Shown here piece by piece: positions 56,820 to 64,000 of a stretch of DNA of 64,000 nt. The first letter of the stretch is position 1. Each line of letters begins with the position of its first letter. The notes below the pieces were generated by a model. That model did no database searches. It was not told the DNA's origin and saw only the letters and a list, made by a program, of their open reading frames with translations. Both the position numbers and the translations under genes were made by a program. The stretch covers positions 1,302,001 through 1,366,000 of the forward strand of contig NZ_CP115784.1 in the NCBI RefSeq assembly GCF_027913215.1, in the 5' to 3' direction. This stretch comes from Paracoccus aerodenitrificans. GTDB lineage: Bacteria; Pseudomonadota; Alphaproteobacteria; Rhodobacterales; Rhodobacteraceae.

Positions 56820-57497
56820 GTGAAGATCAGGCTTTTGACCGGGCGCAAGGTGCTTCTGGCCGGAAGCGGGCGGCTCAGCGGGATCGTCAAGACGCCGGTG
56901 GAACGGCCTCTGGCGCTTGGGGCTGAGGGGTTTGAAAGCGACGAGCAGGCTGACCGGCATGTGCATGGCGGGATTGAAAAGGCCGTGCATCATTATCCTC
57001 TGGATCATTATGCGCTGTGGCGGGAAGAACTTGGCGATCTGCCGCCGTTGAGGCAGCCGGGGGGCTTCGGTGAGAATATCTCGACCACCGGCATGACAGA
57101 AAAAGATGTGGCGGTGGGGGATATTTTCCGACTGGGGACCGCTTTGCTGCAAGTGTCTCAGGGGCGGCAGCCCTGCTGGAAGCTGAATTTCCGCTTCGAT
57201 GTTTCCGACATGGCGCGGCGGGTTCAGATGACGGGCCGCACGGGATGGTATTACCGCGTTCTGCAACCGGGAACCGTCTCACCCGACGATCTGCTGGTGC
57301 TTGCCGACCGGGTTGCACCGGACTGGCCTCTGATCCGTCTGTGGCGGGCGCTTTATGTCCACCGCCTGAACCAGAGTGAACTGGAGGGGATTGCGGGTCT
57401 GGACGTGCTGGCCGATGGTTGGCGGAAATATGCGGTCCGGCGGCTGAAAAGCGGCCGGGTCGAGGATTGGAGCAAAAGACTGGACGGCACGGAATGA
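56820..57497 (+). CDS. MOSC domain protein, YiiM-like
   Basis: A 225-residue YiiM-type MOSC protein. It starts with GTG 56820; there is no better ATG. It has the YiiM pattern RHVHGGIEKAVHHYPLDHYALWREE and GFGENISTTG, the probable molybdenum-ligand Cys in SQGRQPCWKLNFRF, and a C-terminal helical tail. YiiM reduces N-hydroxylated bases using molybdenum cofactor. Its stop overlaps the pyridoxal kinase ATG by four bases. Confidence 0.88.
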   Translation: MKIRLLTGRKVLLAGSGRLSGIVKTPVERPLALGAEGFESDEQADRHVHGGIEKAVHHYPLDHYALWREELGDLPPLRQPGGFGENISTTGMTEKDVAVGDIFRLGTALLQVSQGRQPCWKLNFRFDVSDMARRVQMTGRTGWYYRVLQPGTVSPDDLLVLADRVAPDWPLIRLWRALYVHRLNQSELEGIAGLDVLADGWRKYAVRRLKSGRVEDWSKRLDGTE

Positions 57498-58357
57498 AAC
57501 GCCCGCCTTTGGTGATCTCGGTTCAAAGCCAGGTAGTTCTTGGCCATGTCGGTAACTCGGCCGCCGTGTTTCCCATGCAGGCGGCGGGGCTGGAAGTCGC
57601 TGCCGTACCGACCGTGGTGTTCTCGAATACGCCGGATTATCCCACGCTGCGCGGACGTGCCATGCCGCCCGATTTCTTCGCCGACCTGCTGCGCGGCGCA
57701 TGGGAGCGGGGATTGCCCGAACGGGCCGGATTCATCCTGAGCGGATATATCGGATCGCCCGAAGTCGCCGCGCAGATCGCGGATTTCGTCGCCGAGGCGA
57801 AGGAGAGGAACCCGGCGCTGATTTATGTCTGCGATCCGGTGATGGGCGATGCCGGGCCGGGGCTGTATGTACCCGCCTCGATTGCCTCGGCGATGCGGGA
57901 CAGATTGCTTCCGATGGCCGATATCGCCACGCCGAATCCGTTCGAGTTGTCATGGCTCAGCGGGCAGCCCATCGAGACGCTGGCCGACCTTCAGGCTGCC
58001 GCGGCGGCGCTGTCGCTTGCCCCTCAGGCGCGGCTGATCGCGACGGGGTGCGATCTGGAGGATACGCAGGAAGGCTATATCGAAAGCATTATTCTGGGAC
58101 CGGACCAGCCGAGCCGTCACCCGACTCCGCATCTGCCGGTGGCATTACCGGGAACGGGCGATCTCTTCACGGGCATTATCGTTGCATGTCTTGGCCGGGG
58201 GATGTCCCTGACCGCGTCCGTCGAGGCAGCGCAGAAACTGACCGCCCGTGCGCTCGATCATGCGGTGAAACTTGGCGCGGGTGAGGTCGTGCTGAGCGAG
58301 CCCTTATTCCGGCAGGCCCTGCTGTCGCCCGAAGATCCCGCATCGCTGCCGGGCTGA
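57494..58357 (+). CDS. Pyridoxal kinase
   Basis: A 287-residue ribokinase-fold kinase (PdxY/PdxK type) that phosphorylates pyridoxal to PLP. It has SVQSQVVLGHVGNSAAVFPMQ at the start, VYVCDPVMGD-like YVCDPVMGDAG in the middle, TPNPFEL, and the anion-hole motif LPGTGDLFTG near the C-terminus. It is the standard length. Its coupling to the YiiM-like gene is unexplained. Confidence 0.92.
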   Translation: MKRPPLVISVQSQVVLGHVGNSAAVFPMQAAGLEVAAVPTVVFSNTPDYPTLRGRAMPPDFFADLLRGAWERGLPERAGFILSGYIGSPEVAAQIADFVAEAKERNPALIYVCDPVMGDAGPGLYVPASIASAMRDRLLPMADIATPNPFELSWLSGQPIETLADLQAAAAALSLAPQARLIATGCDLEDTQEGYIESIILGPDQPSRHPTPHLPVALPGTGDLFTGIIVACLGRGMSLTASVEAAQKLTARALDHAVKLGAGEVVLSEPLFRQALLSPEDPASLPG

Positions 58358-58369
58358 GGCCAGACGCGA

Positions 58370-60871
58370 TCAGGCGGCAAGATCCAGCTTTTCGGGGTCG
58401 ATGCCGCGCTTGATGGCCGCATCCCGCACCGCCTGACGCAGCGAGGGGCTGCGTTTCAGCAGGCTTCGGAAACGCTCTTCATCCAGCCTCAGCAGGGTAG
58501 AGGGTGCAATGGCGCGGATCTCGGTGCGCGGGGTGCGCTTCATCAGCAGATTCATCTGGCCGAACATCTCGCCGCGACCCAGACGGTGATGACCGCCTGC
58601 GGTTTCGATCTGGACCGCGCCGGATGAGATGAAGAACACCGCGCGTTCGGCGGTCTCCTTGCTTTGAATGATCTGTCCGGGCGCGGCGTATCGCGTCACA
58701 AGCGCACGGGACAGGGTTTTCAGCGCCGCATCGTCCAGCCCGGCAAAGACCGGCAGGCTGCGGACCAGTTCCAGCTTCTGAACGGCAAGATCGAGATGCG
58801 GGCGCGATTCGAAGCGCTGACGGCGGGCCGAGATATCCTGATTGAGCGACATGAACAATTCGGCACCGATCAGCCCGTCCTCGTAGAACGATTCATATTC
58901 GCGTTCCTCAAGGCGCAGCGCGGTGCGGCGGATCATGCGGCGCTCGATATCCTCGGCAAATTCCGGGAATTGCAGCCGCATCCCCTCAAGCGCCTGCTCG
59001 ACCTCCTCCAGACGGCGGGCCAGCATCTCATGCAGCAGATCCGCGACCCGGCGGCCATGAATACGGCGGATGCGGCGGTCCAGAAAACCATGCAACCCGG
59101 CGATGATCTGGCGCTGCGCGACAAGCACCTCGAACCTGTCCGCCGTCAAACGCTCCAGCCTGCGCGACAGGCCGAAACGGTTATGCAGGATCAGCGCCAG
59201 CCGGAAACCCGGCCCGGTCTTGAGAATATGCCGCCCCGCGCGGGCATAGCCAACGCGGCCCGCATGGCGTGCACCCTCCATCACGCGGTCAGCCTCGGTC
59301 AGGACGGTTTCAAGTATACGCGCCGAGATCTCGCGGTCATGAAAGGCCTTCAGAACCATTTCCCGTTCCGCCCCGGCAAGGGCGATCAGGCCAAGCGTCA
59401 CCCGGTCCCGGTCAAGAATCGCATCGGATTCCTCGGCTTTCGTGACGGCGTCGTTCAGCCGCTCGGCAAAGCGCTTTGCCTCGGAGCGCACCGTCTGCCG
59501 CGTCAGGCGATAGCTTTCCGCCGTCTGGGCCATATCCTCGCGCACCTGTTGCAGGGCGACGGCGATCACCTGATTGGACAGGGCGGCATCCAGAGGCGAT
59601 AATTTGCTGAGGCCAAGCCGTTTGATGACGCGGCGCAGCGTGGTCCCCTGAACGAACAGGGTGAACAGGGTGAAACCGGTTGCCATGATGCCAACCTGCC
59701 GCTTGACATCGGGCGGTACGAAGGCGCTTTCGGTCACGGCAAGCGCAAGCGCCAGCGTGACGGCGCCGCGCAGTCCACCCCAGAGGATCGCCACGCGATA
59801 GGGGCGCTGCACTTCGGGCGACAGGCGCAGCAAGGTCAGGACCGGCAGCACCCCCCACAGGATCACCGCGCGGGCAAGGAAAGCCGCCAGAACGACGATG
59901 GCGATCAGGGCGGCGTCCCGCAAAGTTGCATCGCCGAGAAGCCGGGGGATCAGCAACGCCGCAAGAATAAAGATCAGCGCCCCGGCCCAATGAGCCAGCG
60001 TTGCCCAGATTTGGCGCAGATTGCTCCAGATCCCGGGGGACATTTTGGCCGGTCCCAGAAAGTTCAGCGTCATGGCCGATGTAACCACGGCAATCACACC
60101 CGAGGCATATCCGCTTTGCTCTGCCGCGATAAAGGACAGGTAAGGCAGCGCGATGGAAATCGAGATCACCGCCAGCTCATGCTCCGAGACCAACGCCATC
60201 ACGGCCACGGCGGCACGTCCGGCCAGCAGACCGATCAGTGCTCCGCCAAGCATCAGAACAGGAAGCTGCATCAGCGCGGTGCCGATGGTGGGGTCCGGGA
60301 TGCCTCTCATGACAAATCCCATGAACAGCGAGAACAGCGCGATTGCGGCCGCGTCGTTCAGCAGGCTCTCACCCTCGATGATCCGGGCCAGCCGACGCGG
60401 TGCCGCAAGGGACCGGAAAATCGCGACGACCGCTGACGGGTCCGTAGTCGAGACGATGGACCCGATCAGGAATGCCGCTGCGACCGGGATTTCTCCGGTC
60501 CAACTCAGCGCGGTTCCGACGAAGACCGTCGCCACGAGCACCGCCACGACGGCCAGAACGAGGATCGGCACCCAGTCATCCGCCATCCGCCTGAGATTCA
60601 TCTCCAGCACCGCCTGAAAGATGAGCGTCGGCAGGAAGATATAAAGGAACACATTCGAGCGGATCGGCAGCATCAGGACCGCTGCGGCCTGCTCGTTGAA
60701 CGCGTTGGTCAGGGTCGTCGTCAGAAGGAAGCTAGCTCCGGTTGCGATGATGACGCCCAGAAGAGCAAGCACCACGCTGAACGGCAGGCGCAGACGGATT
60801 GCCAGAGGCTCGGCCAGTCCGATCAGAAGAAACAGAGAGGCGATGATCGCCGTGATGACTACGATATCCAT
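58370..60871 (-). CDS. NhaP-type cation/proton antiporter with C-terminal cNMP-binding-like domain
   Basis: An 833-residue CPA1 antiporter. The membrane domain (about 1-420, 12-13 helices) has the ion-site segments STTDPSAVVAIF and GESLLNDAAAIALF. A long helical cytoplasmic linker follows. The C-terminal domain (about 690-820) is a cyclic-nucleotide-binding fold with AAPGQIIQSKE and GEMFGQMNLLMKRTPRTEI; the usual Glu of the F-G-E motif is Gln here. Sodium or potassium export in exchange for protons is expected. It is convergent with pyridoxal kinase. Confidence 0.9.
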   Translation of the reverse strand: MDIVVITAIIASLFLLIGLAEPLAIRLRLPFSVVLALLGVIIATGASFLLTTTLTNAFNEQAAAVLMLPIRSNVFLYIFLPTLIFQAVLEMNLRRMADDWVPILVLAVVAVLVATVFVGTALSWTGEIPVAAAFLIGSIVSTTDPSAVVAIFRSLAAPRRLARIIEGESLLNDAAAIALFSLFMGFVMRGIPDPTIGTALMQLPVLMLGGALIGLLAGRAAVAVMALVSEHELAVISISIALPYLSFIAAEQSGYASGVIAVVTSAMTLNFLGPAKMSPGIWSNLRQIWATLAHWAGALIFILAALLIPRLLGDATLRDAALIAIVVLAAFLARAVILWGVLPVLTLLRLSPEVQRPYRVAILWGGLRGAVTLALALAVTESAFVPPDVKRQVGIMATGFTLFTLFVQGTTLRRVIKRLGLSKLSPLDAALSNQVIAVALQQVREDMAQTAESYRLTRQTVRSEAKRFAERLNDAVTKAEESDAILDRDRVTLGLIALAGAEREMVLKAFHDREISARILETVLTEADRVMEGARHAGRVGYARAGRHILKTGPGFRLALILHNRFGLSRRLERLTADRFEVLVAQRQIIAGLHGFLDRRIRRIHGRRVADLLHEMLARRLEEVEQALEGMRLQFPEFAEDIERRMIRRTALRLEEREYESFYEDGLIGAELFMSLNQDISARRQRFESRPHLDLAVQKLELVRSLPVFAGLDDAALKTLSRALVTRYAAPGQIIQSKETAERAVFFISSGAVQIETAGGHHRLGRGEMFGQMNLLMKRTPRTEIRAIAPSTLLRLDEERFRSLLKRSPSLRQAVRDAAIKRGIDPEKLDLAA

Positions 60872-61178
60872 GCTTCTCTCTTAGGCGGAGCGTTGCAGGC
60901 TTCAACTGAATTATTCTTGATGAGCCGGACGGTTCCGTTCTTTATTTCGGGTCACAGGCTTATGGTCAATATTGCGGCAGTTCCGACCTGCTGAGGGGCT
61001 GATTTGGCAGAAGATGTAACAGCCCCGGATTATACCTGATGTGCCGAAACCGTGACCGGGTCCGATCGGAAAAATCATGCCGGAAGGGTTGGAACAGGCA
61101 CGACGACGTTCTATTTTCAGGGCTTGTCGGATATGTTTTTTCCGCATCGTTGCGGCCCCGGAAAACAGAGAGGCACAG
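60872..61178. other. 307-base divergent gap between antiporter and MBL genes
   Basis: No gene seen. It holds an inverted repeat GGGGCTG (60995-61001) / CAGCCCC (61020-61026) and, nearer the MBL start, a small hairpin CCGCA-TCGT-TGCGG (61142-61155). No BigR-like AT-rich operator was recognised. Confidence 0.45.
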
Positions 61179-62063
61179 ATGAGCTATCCTGTCGATATGG
61201 AAACCCGTCCCGATGTCACGGCATTTTTCGACGATGCCAGCAACACGATTTCCTATGTCGTCCGTGACCCTGACTCGCAAAGCTGCGCGGTGATAGATTC
61301 CGTGATGGATATCGACTATGCCGCCGGTCGGATCAGCTATGACCATGCCGACCAGATCATTGCCTTCATCCGGGATAACGGGCTGGATCTGGAATGGCTG
61401 ATCGAAACCCATGTGCATGCGGATCATCTGTCCGGCGCACCCTATATCCAGTCGAGACTGGGCGGATTGCTGGGGATCGGTCGGAATATCACCCTGATAC
61501 AGGAAATGTTCGGCAAGATCTTCAACGAAGGGACAGAGTTCCAGCGCGACGGCAGCCAGTTCGACCGGCTTTTCGTGGATCAGGACCGCTACAAGATCGG
61601 CACGATGGAGTGTTTTGTCATCCACACGCCCGGCCATACGCCTGCCTGCATGACCCATGTGATCGGGAATGCGGCTTTCGTGGGCGATACGCTGTTCATG
61701 CCGGATGGTGGCTCGGCCCGGGCGGATTTTCCCGGCGGGGATGCCGGTGAGCTGTATGACAGTATCCAGAAACTGCTGAGCCTGCCTGACGATATGCGGC
61801 TGTTCATGTGCCATGATTACGGCCCGAACGGGCGCGAAATCCGTTGGGAAACCACCGTGGCCGAGGAGCGGGCGCAGAATATCCATGTCGGCGGCGGCAC
61901 GACGCGCGAAGAGTTCATCCATTTCCGCACCGAGCGCGACGCGGCCCTTGCGATGCCCCGGCTGATTATTCCCTCGCTTCAGGTGAATATGCGCGCGGGT
62001 GAGTTGCCTCAGCCGGATGAAACGGGCAAACGCTATCTGAAAGTGCCGCTGAACGAGCTTTGA
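61179..62063 (+). CDS. MBL-fold persulfide dioxygenase-type hydrolase
   Basis: A 294-residue metallo-beta-lactamase-fold protein of the ETHE1/Blh persulfide dioxygenase group. It has the metal motif THVHADHLSGAPY, then HTPGHTPACMTHVIG and AAFVGDTLFMPDGGSARADFPGG. It probably oxidises glutathione persulfide to sulfite in sulfide detoxification. ATG 61179 is behind AGAGAGGCAC; an in-frame extension to 61077 is not conserved-looking. The following DUF442 gene is its usual companion. Confidence 0.9.
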   Translation: MSYPVDMETRPDVTAFFDDASNTISYVVRDPDSQSCAVIDSVMDIDYAAGRISYDHADQIIAFIRDNGLDLEWLIETHVHADHLSGAPYIQSRLGGLLGIGRNITLIQEMFGKIFNEGTEFQRDGSQFDRLFVDQDRYKIGTMECFVIHTPGHTPACMTHVIGNAAFVGDTLFMPDGGSARADFPGGDAGELYDSIQKLLSLPDDMRLFMCHDYGPNGREIRWETTVAEERAQNIHVGGGTTREEFIHFRTERDAALAMPRLIIPSLQVNMRAGELPQPDETGKRYLKVPLNEL

Positions 62064-62073
62064 GGGGTGGAAG

Positions 62074-62493
62074 ATGGATATCAGGAAGATCGACGACCGG
62101 ATTTCGGTGTCGCCGCAAATTCAGGAAGATGAGCTTGCCGGGCTGGCGGAGATGGGGTTCCGCAGCGTGATCTGCAACCGCCCCGACGGCGAATCCCCCG
62201 ATCAGCCCGATCAGGCCCGGGTCGAGGCGGCTGCCAAGGCTGCCGGGCTTGGGTTTCAGGCTATTCCGATCACGCCGGGACAGCTTGACGCGGATACGGT
62301 GGCAGAGTTCGGGCAGGCTCTTGAGGCTTTGCCGGGGCCGGTTCTGGCCTATTGCCGTTCCGGTACGCGCAGCGCGACGGTCTGGGCATTGTCGCAAAGC
62401 GGTCTGCGCAGCCGCGACGATATCCTTCGCGCGGCCCGTGAGGCGGGCTATGATCTGGGCGGGATCGCCGGGGCATTGCGCGATCCGGCGTGA
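62074..62493 (+). CDS. DUF442 (TIGR01244) phosphatase-like protein
   Basis: A 139-residue protein of the DUF442 family, with the tyrosine-phosphatase-like P-loop YCRSGTRSATVW (C-x5-R). In related bacteria this domain is fused to, or adjacent to, the persulfide dioxygenase, where it may act as a rhodanese-like sulfur carrier. It starts ten bases after the MBL gene, so the two form one unit. Catalytic chemistry in this context is not settled. Confidence 0.88.
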   Translation: MDIRKIDDRISVSPQIQEDELAGLAEMGFRSVICNRPDGESPDQPDQARVEAAAKAAGLGFQAIPITPGQLDADTVAEFGQALEALPGPVLAYCRSGTRSATVWALSQSGLRSRDDILRAAREAGYDLGGIAGALRDPA

Positions 62494-62495
62494 TC

Positions 62496-63146
62496 CTATC
62501 GCAGAAGGGCGGACCAATCCTGCCGTTCCAGCATCCACTGCGCGATCCTGTTGACCGATCCGGTTCCGACCAGACATGCCAGCAGGATCAGCCCTCCGCC
62601 TCCAAGCATGGCGCGTGATCTTGCGCCGGGAAGGAGGGCAAATACCGGCGGCAGAAGCAGCGACAGCAGAATGAACGGCGCTGTCATTCCGATGCCATAG
62701 GCCAGAAGCAGGGAAATGCCCTGTCCCATTTCCTCGGAGACGGTGCGGAAAATGGCTGACAAAGTGGGTCCGACACAGGCGATCCATGCGAAACCGAAAG
62801 CAAGGCCGAGGCCTGACCAGACCGCAATGCCGGTCAACCTGATGGCAGGCGCGACACCTGCGAGGATAAGACCGGCAACCGCCAGACCACATGCCGCAAG
62901 CAGTTGCAGCGTGGTATAGGCTTGCAGGAACATCCGGCCCAATGCGGTGCTGCCCAGACATATCAGCAGGAAAATCATCATAAACCCGCCCGCAAATGCC
63001 GTCCCGCTTGCCAGCCGGTTCCGCATGGCGGCAGGTCGCGACCCAAGCAGCAGGCCAAGATAGAAAGGCAGCATCGGCAGGATGCAGGGCGTCAGAAACG
63101 ATGCCAGCCCGGCAAGGACAGCCTGAGTGAACCCGATCTCGGTCAT
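62496..63146 (-). CDS. CcdA-family thiol transport membrane protein
   Basis: A 216-residue membrane protein with six hydrophobic segments. The two conserved Cys residues lie in FLTPCILPMLPFYLG and WIACVGPTLSAIF. CcdA proteins carry reducing equivalents across the inner membrane for cytochrome c maturation or periplasmic thiol repair. It is convergent with the DUF442 gene (two bases between stops). ATG 63146 is preferred to 63158. Confidence 0.9.
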   Translation of the reverse strand: MTEIGFTQAVLAGLASFLTPCILPMLPFYLGLLLGSRPAAMRNRLASGTAFAGGFMMIFLLICLGSTALGRMFLQAYTTLQLLAACGLAVAGLILAGVAPAIRLTGIAVWSGLGLAFGFAWIACVGPTLSAIFRTVSEEMGQGISLLLAYGIGMTAPFILLSLLLPPVFALLPGARSRAMLGGGGLILLACLVGTGSVNRIAQWMLERQDWSALLR

Positions 63147-63222
63147 GATCCCTCTCATCGCGGAGCGGGGGACGAGTCAATCCGTCTTGCGATCTCCTTT
63201 AGCTTTCTGCAACGCTGACGGG

Positions 63223-63516
63223 ATGGAGAAGGATTCGGTCAGGCTGGACAAGTTTCTGTGGGCGGCGCGGTTTTACAAGACGCGGGCTCTGGCGCAGCAG
63301 ATGATCGACTCTGGACGGGTAAAGGTCGATGGCGACCGCGTGAAGCCCGCCCGCGCCATTCGCCCCGGCGTTCATATCTCGCTGCGGCAGGGCCGGACGC
63401 GCCGTCTGATCGAGGTGATCGGTGTCAGCGACAAACGCGGCTCGGCTCCGCAGGCGCAGCTTCTTTACCGGGAGATTTCTCCGCCCGAGGAAATCGGCCT
63501 GTTCGACGATGAGTGA
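63223..63516 (+). CDS. Hsp15-like S4 RNA-binding protein
   Basis: A 97-residue S4-domain protein. VRLDKFLWAARFYKTRALAQQ and SGRVKVDGDRVKPARAI form the S4 fold, as in Hsp15 (HslR), which binds stalled 50S subunits with attached nascent chains. It starts at ATG 63223 and is divergent from the CcdA gene. The tail is short and acidic. Confidence 0.88.
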   Translation: MEKDSVRLDKFLWAARFYKTRALAQQMIDSGRVKVDGDRVKPARAIRPGVHISLRQGRTRRLIEVIGVSDKRGSAPQAQLLYREISPPEEIGLFDDE

Positions 63517-63852
63517 CGGTCCGGCCAGAGGTGTGAGGTAACTCCGGGCAGTCTGAGGGACACCCAAGAGAGTGAAACCCCATGCACATTTGTTCCTGAC
63601 CTGTTCCGCATGCGCCGGAATGTTCGGCCTGATCGGGGCAGACATATTAACCCTTTCCGGGCGGTTCCGCGGGACAGCGTCAGCCCCTAGCTCAATGCGC
63701 TGAAACGATATTCCGGGGCCTGCCGGGCCTTGCGGAATTCGATTTGCCTGAGTTCCACGCATGAGATGCTTGCATCGCGCCGTGGCTTTGGGGCAGTTTA
63801 GTCCAACTAAGGACCCGTGAACATGCGGGCCAATGTCCAACAGGAGTAGCAA
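63517..63852. other. 336-base gap before the dipeptide-binding protein gene
   Basis: No gene seen; a long minus-strand frame over it is a shadow of the Hsp15-like gene region. It should hold the promoter and leader of the binding-protein gene. A GGCC-rich imperfect hairpin lies near 63717-63732, and a GGAG ribosome site lies at 63843-63846. No clear -35/-10 pair was identified. Confidence 0.5.
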
Positions 63853-64000
63853 ATGAAAAAACTTCTCGCGATCAGCGCCGCCGCGATGCTGATGGGATCG
63901 GCTGCGTCGGCTGCCAATCTGGTTTACTGCTCGGAAGGCTCGCCGGAGGGGTTCGATCCGGCGCTGTACACGTCGGGGACGACGTTCGACGCCTCGTCGC
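63853..64000 (+). CDS. Dipeptide/oligopeptide ABC transporter binding protein, N-terminal fragment
   Basis: The first 49 codons of a gene cut by the window edge. There is a signal peptide (MKKLLAISAAAMLMGSAASA), and the mature start LVYCSEGSPEGFDPALYTSG is typical of DppA-like dipeptide-binding proteins. A CAGGAGTAG site precedes ATG 63853. Permease and ATPase genes are expected beyond the edge. Confidence 0.88.
   Translation, partial: MKKLLAISAAAMLMGSAASAANLVYCSEGSPEGFDPALYTSGTTFDASS

Noticed and set aside
61966..63180. 404-residue minus-strand frame spanning DUF442 and CcdA
   Set aside because: It overlaps the true minus-strand CcdA gene in another frame and the DUF442 gene; no motif.
63199..63852. 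217-residue minus-strand frame before the dipeptide-binding gene
   Set aside because: It overlaps the Hsp15-like gene and a promoter gap; no ribosome site or motif.

Overview
The window is high-GC DNA with tightly packed, often overlapping (ATGA) genes. An apparently complete Rhodobacter-type gene transfer agent (GTA) cluster, a ChpT phosphotransferase, olsBA ornithine-lipid genes, CarD and a leucine-degradation operon point to an alphaproteobacterium of the Rhodobacteraceae, probably Paracoccus or a near relative. The genus is inferred from gene content, not from a marker gene. I found no tRNA, rRNA, CRISPR array, transposase or integrase. Layout: 1-6.1 kb is a leucine/isovalerate catabolism operon (mccB end, mccA, a GST, HMG-CoA lyase, methylglutaconyl-CoA hydratase-type crotonase), interrupted by an ASCH gene and a macrodomain gene. 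These two are bounded by inverted copies of a short GGGTATTT-type intergenic repeat. 6.2-10.4 kb holds a quinone oxidoreductase-like MDR, fabF-mltG and a small coiled-coil protein. 10.4-25.5 kb is the GTA: g1, g2, g3, g3.5, g4-g10, g10.1, g11-g15, then a DUF2793 gene. A candidate promoter and a 17-bp palindrome lie upstream of g1. A full intrinsic terminator sits in the leader, and a second one between the large terminase and portal genes. 25.5-33.4 kb has cysE, a CobB-type sirtuin with a small exported protein, adenine deaminase, an OafA-type acyltransferase and lepA. 33.4-41.8 kb has a YecR-like lipoprotein, CarD, a 7Fe ferredoxin, olsB-olsA, a DUF3553 gene divergent from chpT, proA, pgk and two cyclophilins (one cytoplasmic, one exported). 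41.9-45.8 kb is a heme-uptake unit (ECF sigma, TonB receptor, heme oxygenase). 46.0-50.9 kb has a transglutaminase-like protein and an Afu/Fbp-type ABC transporter. 51-56.6 kb is a second Afu/Pot-type ABC transporter with a LacI regulator, a perfect LacI-type operator and a terminal metallophosphodiesterase, probably for a phosphodiester or related organophosphate. 56.8-63.5 kb has a YiiM-like MOSC protein coupled to pyridoxal kinase, an NhaP-type antiporter with a cNMP-like domain, a sulfide-oxidation-type MBL/DUF442 pair with a CcdA protein, and an Hsp15-like S4 protein. The window ends in the start of a dipeptide-binding protein gene. Functional links: ChpT belongs to the CckA-ChpT-CtrA relay that controls GTA production in relatives. 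The two terminators inside the GTA unit suggest that full expression needs antitermination, as reported for the Caulobacter GTA (GafY/GafZ). The heme unit and the first ABC transporter may both serve iron supply, though the metal assignment of that transporter is uncertain.
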